Of a stretch of 10,637 nt of DNA, positions 6,614 through 10,637 are shown one piece after another (within the stretch, counting starts at the first letter, position 1; each line of letters begins with the position of its first letter). The notes beneath the pieces are model-generated. The model was not told the origin of the DNA. It saw nothing but the letters and a program-made list of their open reading frames with translations, and did no database searches. The position numbers were made by a program, and so were the translations under genes. The stretch comes from an uncultured Opitutales bacterium (GTDB lineage Bacteria > Verrucomicrobiota > Verrucomicrobiia > Opitutales > Intestinicryptomonadaceae): contig URAJ01000059.1 of the NCBI GenBank assembly GCA_900545715.1, forward strand, positions 1 through 10,637, written 5' to 3'.

Positions 6614-6868
6614 TTAAAATACTCCATTCCCGCATTGCAAGCCCAATCTCCAAGAAGCATTTTCTTTCAGCACTTTGATATATGAAATTTTACGGACGGC
6701 CTGATAAAAACCCGCATACATCAATCCGCAACATTCAAAATAAGAAAGCGGCCTTGAAATTGATAATTGCTTACCAACGGCACTAATCTCTGCAAGGTTT
6801 AAAAAAACGTTATTTTCACTTTTCGTCGCCTGCCATGAGCCTCCGCCATAGATCTCTCCTACGGGATT
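6614..6868 (-). pseudogene. Possible pseudogene fragment, downstream part
   Basis: This 84-codon open frame runs from a stop at 6869-6871 to TAA at 6614-6616. Protein-like stretches are NNVFLNLAEISAVGKQLSI, then YFECCGLMYAGFYQAVRKI and LKENASWRLGLQCGNGVF at the end. An AGGAG lies near 6860, but the ATG it precedes is in another frame that stops after 16 codons. I cannot name a family. By rough reckoning, about one open run of this length is expected by chance in a 550-base six-frame scan, so length alone is not proof. Confidence 0.25.
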
Positions 6869-6968
6869 TCAAAAAAATAGCATACGCGCAATAAAACTTT
6901 TCTCCGCGAGCATCTATATATGGCCCTGATTGAAAATTCTCCAAATGCGGATTCTTATCTTGCGCAAT
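6816..6968 (-). pseudogene. Possible pseudogene fragment, upstream part
   Basis: This 50-codon open frame lies between two stops. It contains NPHLENFQSGPYIDARGEKF and then YCAYAIFLKS, which read like protein. It has no start codon with a ribosome binding site. It overlaps the next fragment in a different frame near 6830-6870, as expected from a frameshift in one ancestral gene. I do not recognise a family. An open run of this length can occur by chance. Confidence 0.2.
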
Positions 6969-7155
6969 TTATTTTTTCCCGGTTGCCCTACCCTCTGCGC
7001 CATGCCCTTTTTACCGCCCACGCAACACGCAAAACAAAATTGCCTGCAACTCCAACGCAAACGGCAACGCGCCGATTTCAAACAGCCAGCCGCCGCACGC
7101 AATGGGCAAACTTTTCGGCACAAATTTAAGACAGATTATAAGTGCAAACTGGGCT

Positions 7156-8811
7156 TTAAAAAATCTGGGAATTTGAAGTCGTCGTATTCTCAACCTCGAA
7201 AATATGCGCCCTCATTACGGATATGTCGGACTCGCTCGCATCGGAAGTCAAATATACCGGCGGAAGCTTTAAGTTTACAAGTCCCCCCTCGTCGCCGCCT
7301 ATATACTTCGACGTTCTCCATTCGCCGTTTTCGTACCCGCCCTCGCGGACTAATCCATAGGCTATGGAATTGCCGCTTTTTGCCGAGAACTTTACATAGA
7401 CCCCGCTTGCCGCAATCAGAAAATCCTCCTTCGACAGCCTTATTATCAGCCCGTATCCCTTATACGGAAAAGCGTAGGACACCTTCGCAACTATGTCGCC
7501 AAAATCCAAAGTGTCCGACTTTTGGGAAGTCTGCATAAACCCGCGCATATTTTTTCCTGCCTCCGCCGCCGATATCGCGCCCGAGATATTTTTAAGGACT
7601 TTGTAGGCGCTCGAAAGCGGGTGCGATTTTGCATATGTGCGGTGGTTTATAGCAAACGGCGAAAACCCTATCGCCCCAAATTCGCCTATCGTATAAAACG
7701 CCTTCGCCTGCGCGCTCATATTGTCCCCCAGCCACAATGCGCAAGCCTCTGGAACAAAAATAGGATTCCCGTTTCTGTGGAATTGTTTAAGCTTGGCGGG
7801 GTAATCCGCAACGTAGATGTCGGGAGATATAAAATCTATATTTTTAGCCGCCGTTTGCCAAACGTCCAGCATTCTGCTGTTCGGCCCGCCGCTCGGATAC
7901 TGCCCCGGCTTGGGGTTCTCCGGAAAAATAACCCACGCGTTTACGAACATTGGAATGTTGTGCGCGGCCTTACCTGCCGCCGCGAGGGAATCGACAAAAC
8001 GCGCGTAATGCCACGCCATAAACATCTCGTCCGCGAGCATATTTTCCTGTCCGAAAACCTCCGCCCAGCTTCCGGACTCCCTCTTGCCGTTTTTAATCCA
8101 AGCTCCCAATATTTCTTCCGACACCGTTGCGCTTTTAACGCGGTCTATCAGCTCTTCAGGAACTTTTTCCAAAAAAAGTTTTTCGGCGGTTTCAGAGCGG
8201 TCGCGGGAATCGTCCAAAAGCCCTATTTCGTTTTCAACTTGCGCCATTATCACGACCTCCCCAGAAGGATCGGCTTCGGCGACAAATTCCATGAGCTTAA
8301 CAAACGCCTTCTTGTCAGCCTCCAATACGGATTTCGAGAAAGGCGAAAGGCACGGCCTGTTCTGTCCGCCTTTGCTCTTAACGCGCGGGAAGCGTTTTGT
8401 ATCGCGCATGGCCCAATGCGGAACGTATCCGGAAAATCCGTTTTTCCAGCTTCCGAACCACAGCAGCACCAATTTCATTTTGCGCTCGCGCGCCTGCGAG
8501 ATTATCTTTCCTATCTCAGAAAAGTCGAAAACTCCTTCGCTCTTTTCTATCTGTTCCCAAGCGACAGCCAGAAGCACAGTGTTTAAGTTTAAGTCGGCAA
8601 GACCGTCCCAGTGCTTTTGCATGTCCGACGCAGTCGAACCGCTCGAATTCAAAAGCTCGCCGCCAAGAACTACGAAAGGCTTTCCTTCAACCACGAGCCT
8701 CGCGGTTTTATTTGAGTCGCGCTCTATTTTTGGAAGCCCGTGCGACGCGCACGCCGCAACTGAAAGCGCAAGCGCGCACGATATGGAAATCTTAATAAAA
8801 TCTAAAAGCAT
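7156..8811 (-). CDS. Lipoprotein glycoside hydrolase, GH35/GH42-like barrel with DUF5597-type tail
   Basis: This predicted secreted beta-galactosidase-like enzyme has 551 residues. The N-terminus is a lipoprotein signal: a hydrophobic stretch (5-20) ending SVAAC with the lipid-anchored Cys at 21, so the protein is likely tethered to a membrane facing the periplasm or cell surface. Residues about 38-390 form a clan GH-A (beta/alpha)8 barrel: WDGLADLNLNTV (68-79), an AWEQIE strand end (84-89), and QVENEIG (191-197) with the likely acid/base E195 after Asn194. NPIFVPEACA (349-358) carries the likely nucleophile E355. The rest (400-545) fits the beta-rich DUF5597 domain that follows this barrel in the family. 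The substrate, probably a beta-galactoside or related plant or host glycan, cannot be told. No transporter or regulator is adjacent. The start has only a weak GGGT before it. Family firm, specificity open. Confidence 0.88.
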   Translation of the reverse strand: MLLDFIKISISCALALSVAACASHGLPKIERDSNKTARLVVEGKPFVVLGGELLNSSGSTASDMQKHWDGLADLNLNTVLLAVAWEQIEKSEGVFDFSEIGKIISQARERKMKLVLLWFGSWKNGFSGYVPHWAMRDTKRFPRVKSKGGQNRPCLSPFSKSVLEADKKAFVKLMEFVAEADPSGEVVIMAQVENEIGLLDDSRDRSETAEKLFLEKVPEELIDRVKSATVSEEILGAWIKNGKRESGSWAEVFGQENMLADEMFMAWHYARFVDSLAAAGKAAHNIPMFVNAWVIFPENPKPGQYPSGGPNSRMLDVWQTAAKNIDFISPDIYVADYPAKLKQFHRNGNPIFVPEACALWLGDNMSAQAKAFYTIGEFGAIGFSPFAINHRTYAKSHPLSSAYKVLKNISGAISAAEAGKNMRGFMQTSQKSDTLDFGDIVAKVSYAFPYKGYGLIIRLSKEDFLIAASGVYVKFSAKSGNSIAYGLVREGGYENGEWRTSKYIGGDEGGLVNLKLPPVYLTSDASESDISVMRAHIFEVENTTTSNSQIF

Positions 8812-8873
8812 TTACCCATTTTCTAATGTTGAAAGAAATTGGGCAAGCAGATTTATTGCTGTCCGATTGCCAC

Positions 8874-8914
8874 AAAAAAAAGCCCGCCGCAAAGTTGCGG
8901 GCGGGCATTTTTTT
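8874..8914. terminator. Strong intrinsic terminator after metG
   Basis: GCCCGCCGCAA (8882-8892) pairs with TTGCGGGCGGGC (8895-8906), with one bulged G and a 2-base gap that must open into a loop. Eight A flank it on the left, giving a U-tract on the minus strand after metG, and seven T follow on the right. It begins 13 bases after the metG stop and separates metG from the hydrolase gene. Confidence 0.9.
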
Positions 8915-8926
8915 ATAGCGCTTATG

Positions 8927-10459
8927 CTATTCTCCGATTCGCGGGAACAGTATCTCGGGAGCCGCCAAAGTCGAATTTTCGAGCCTATTCGACCATTCGA
9001 TATTTCCCTCGTATCTCTCAGCCTTCGGCTGTCCCAAAAGCGAGAGTATTTTTTCCGAAACAGTCGGCATAACCGGCGCGAGCAAGACCGACGCAATCCG
9101 CAGGGCTTCCGCCATATTTGAAAGTGTAGTCTCGAGCTTTTCCCTGTCAGATGGTTCCGAGCTCTTTGCGAGCTTCCACGGGGCGCGCTGCTCCGCGTAC
9201 TTGTTTATCGCGCGCACGAATGCAAAAATCTTTTCGAGGGCCAAGTGGAACTGCATTCCGTCGCAGAGGCGCAGCACCTCGGAAGAAGTCTCGGCGGCGA
9301 GCGATTTCAGCGATTTTTCAAAATCCTCCTCGACCTTTGCCGGCGCGACCACCCCGCCGCAATAACGCTTCTGCATGTTTAGCAGGCGGCTTACGAGGTT
9401 TCCGAGGTCGTTGCCAAGGTCCGAAGTGTACCTTGTGACAAACAAATCTATAGAGAAGTCGGAATCCTGCCCCACATTCATTTCCCTCATCAAAAAGTAG
9501 CGGAACGCGTCAGCCCCGAATTTTTCGACAAGGTCGAGCGGGTTCACAATATTCCCGAGGCTCTTTGACATCTTCTCGCCCGATGACATCCACCAACCGT
9601 GGACCAGAAGCGATTTCGGCATTTCCACTCCGATAGCTTTCAGCATAATCGGCCAATAGACGGAGTGCGGCGGTACGAGTATGTCCTTGCCTATAACGTG
9701 GAAGTCCGCCGGCCAATATTTTGAAAATTCTTCCGTGCCGTAGCCGACTGCGGAGATGTAGTTTACGAGGGCGTCGAACCAAACGTACGTCACGTAATCG
9801 GGATCGAACGGAAGCTCGATTCCCCATTCGAGGCGTTCCTTGGGGCGCGATATGCACAAATCGTTAAGCGGCTCTTTCAGGAACTCCATTACCTGCTTTG
9901 CGCGGAATCTCGGGTAAATAAAATCTTCGTGCGTCTTTATGAATTCGACAAGCCACGGCTGGTAGGCGCTTAGCTTAAAGAAATAGTTGCTTTCTGTAAT
10001 CTCGACCACATCTCCGAATATCTCTGGCCACTTTCCGTCAACCTTGTCTTTTTCCTGCAAAAACTGCTCCTGGCGCGCGGAGTAAAAGCCCTTGTACTCT
10101 GCCTTGTATATCTCTCCGCGGTCGTAGAGGTCTTGAAGTATTTTTCTTACGACTTTCTTATGGCGATCTTGGGAAGTCCTTATGTAGTCGTCGTTGGAAA
10201 CGTTTAGGATTGAGCATAGGCTCTGGAATTTCTCCGCCTGTCTGTCGCACAAAACGGAGGGCTCAACACCCTCGCGACGCGCGCTTTGCTGGACTTTTTG
10301 CCCGTGTTCGTCAAGCCCCGTTAAAAAGTACGTCTTTACGCCGCACATGCGCTTGTGGCGAACTATTACGTCGCTCAATATTTTTTCGTAGGCGTGGCCG
10401 AGGTGCGGCGAACCGTTTGCATAATCGATTGCAGTTGTAAGATAGAAAACCTTTTCCAT
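8927..10459 (-). CDS. metG: Methionyl-tRNA synthetase, zinc-free short form
   Basis: MetRS attaches methionine to initiator and elongator tRNA-Met in the cytoplasm. The 510 residues show the class I signatures SPHLGHAY (17-24, the HIGH box) and EKMSKSLGN (295-303, the KMSKS loop). TGLDEHG (47-53), YVWFDALVNY (225-234) and the helical anticodon domain with GNLVSR near residue 355 also fit. The connective-peptide region (116-165) has no cysteine: the YCVSC and CP-x-H zinc ligands of the common bacterial type are replaced (FYSARQEQF at 125-133 and DGKWPEIFGD at 141-150). Zinc-free forms of this kind are known, for example in mycobacteria. The C-terminal tRNA-binding domain of longer MetRS is absent. 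The KDILVPPHSVYWP segment (258-270) carries one residue more than the usual KDILRFHAVYWP. No ribosome binding site precedes the ATG; the leader is AT-rich. The identification is certain. Confidence 0.97.
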   Translation of the reverse strand: MEKVFYLTTAIDYANGSPHLGHAYEKILSDVIVRHKRMCGVKTYFLTGLDEHGQKVQQSARREGVEPSVLCDRQAEKFQSLCSILNVSNDDYIRTSQDRHKKVVRKILQDLYDRGEIYKAEYKGFYSARQEQFLQEKDKVDGKWPEIFGDVVEITESNYFFKLSAYQPWLVEFIKTHEDFIYPRFRAKQVMEFLKEPLNDLCISRPKERLEWGIELPFDPDYVTYVWFDALVNYISAVGYGTEEFSKYWPADFHVIGKDILVPPHSVYWPIMLKAIGVEMPKSLLVHGWWMSSGEKMSKSLGNIVNPLDLVEKFGADAFRYFLMREMNVGQDSDFSIDLFVTRYTSDLGNDLGNLVSRLLNMQKRYCGGVVAPAKVEEDFEKSLKSLAAETSSEVLRLCDGMQFHLALEKIFAFVRAINKYAEQRAPWKLAKSSEPSDREKLETTLSNMAEALRIASVLLAPVMPTVSEKILSLLGQPKAERYEGNIEWSNRLENSTLAAPEILFPRIGE

Positions 10460-10637
10460 AAAAATACTGTTTTCGCAAGACTACCCCAAACGCGCGTTTT
10501 GAAAAGCTTTTTTTCAATATGATTAAAATTGACTGTTTGAGGTACGGCCAATACTATCGCGAATTAAAATCTCCAGTGCATAAAAGCTAAAGGAGTTAGA
10601 CAAGCGGCTTAGGGAATGTAGAGTAGATGTTTTTCGA
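10460..10637. other. Region upstream of metG to the window edge
   Basis: It contains the candidate metG promoter and an AT-rich inverted repeat (TTGAAAAGC followed by TTTTTTTCAA, about 10498-10517). The longest plus-strand frame from an ATG here is 23 codons (10519 onward) and is not convincing. An AGGAG on the plus strand near 10591 could belong to a gene starting beyond the edge, but no start codon at good spacing is visible. Confidence 0.4.
10522..10551 (-). promoter_or_regulatory. Candidate metG promoter
   Basis: On the minus strand TTGGCC (10551-10546) and TTTAAT (10527-10522) are 18 bases apart, matching four and five of six consensus positions. It would start transcription about 55 bases before the metG ATG. 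Confidence 0.35.

Larger units (their letters stand above)
6558..7155. other. About 600 bases with no confident gene, possibly decayed coding sequence
   Basis: This gap lies between the 5' end of rnpB and the end of the glycoside hydrolase gene. There is no clear terminator after the hydrolase, no tRNA and no repeat. The minus strand carries several protein-like frames that do not join into one gene; two are listed separately. A third patch (about 7011-7110) reads CGGWLFEIGALPFALEL and is hydrophobic. Codon choice looks less G/C-rich at third positions than in the flanking genes. This could be a frameshifted pseudogene or chance. Confidence 0.35.

Noticed and set aside
6793..6851. 16-codon minus-strand frame (MAEAHGRRRK...) with a good AGGAG site
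   Set aside because: It is too short and ends at once at a T-run. It more likely reflects chance or the suspected frameshifted remnant.
6930..7538. 202-residue plus-strand reading frame
   Set aside because: Its second half is antisense to the hydrolase C-terminus; there is no ribosome binding site and the composition is not protein-like.
7522..8586. 354-residue plus-strand reading frame
   Set aside because: It is antisense to the glycoside hydrolase gene, rich in Arg and Phe, and has no recognisable motif.
8084..9121. 345-residue plus-strand reading frame
   Set aside because: It is antisense to the glycoside hydrolase and metG, runs through the terminator between them, and has a Ser/Arg-rich composition typical of a shadow frame.
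10519..10590. 23-codon plus-strand frame near the right edge
   Set aside because: It is very short, has no ribosome binding site and overlaps the likely metG promoter.
1..10637. CRISPR arrays, insertion sequences, tRNAs, phage or defence genes
   Set aside because: I read both strands for direct repeats, transposase motifs, tRNA T-arm sequences and typical defence domains and saw none.

Overview
The window is an ordinary housekeeping stretch of a bacterial chromosome, probably from the phylum Verrucomicrobiota. The best evidence is a 52-residue basic protein at 5512-5670 (starts MSQHSS, contains KRFER, ends GLPKTKPAE). It matches a small basic protein family that I know only from Verrucomicrobia, Chlamydiae and close relatives. 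Moderate G+C coding sequence and a lipoprotein glycoside hydrolase with a DUF5597-type tail fit that view. I cannot resolve order or genus.

Layout, left to right. A 5'-truncated gene of unknown function (2-1078) is the only plus-strand gene. It ends at a hairpin (1116-1149) that can terminate transcription from both sides. All other genes lie on the minus strand. Reading that strand from the right edge, the order is: metG (methionyl-tRNA synthetase, zinc-free subtype), a strong terminator, a lipoprotein glycoside hydrolase, about 600 bases without a confident gene, rnpB (RNase P RNA) with its own terminator, about 470 AT-rich bases, the small basic protein gene with its own terminator, pyrB and pyrC overlapping by 4 bases, then a CPBP-family membrane protease gene and thiL, also overlapping by 4 bases.

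How the genes work together. pyrB and pyrC encode steps two and three of UMP synthesis and are clearly translationally coupled. thiL makes thiamine pyrophosphate and is coupled to the CPBP protease gene, with which it has no obvious metabolic link. No terminator is visible between pyrC and the protease gene, so all four genes may share one transcript. metG, rnpB and the small basic protein all serve translation or RNA processing but are separate units. The glycoside hydrolase stands alone, with no regulator, transporter or SusC/D pair beside it.

I found no CRISPR array, insertion sequence, phage gene, toxin-antitoxin pair or tRNA. No new multi-gene system is apparent. The points most worth a second look are the possible pseudo-protease at the left edge, the possibly decayed coding sequence downstream of the glycoside hydrolase gene, the open frame directly after the pyrC stop, and the long structured leader of the small basic protein gene.
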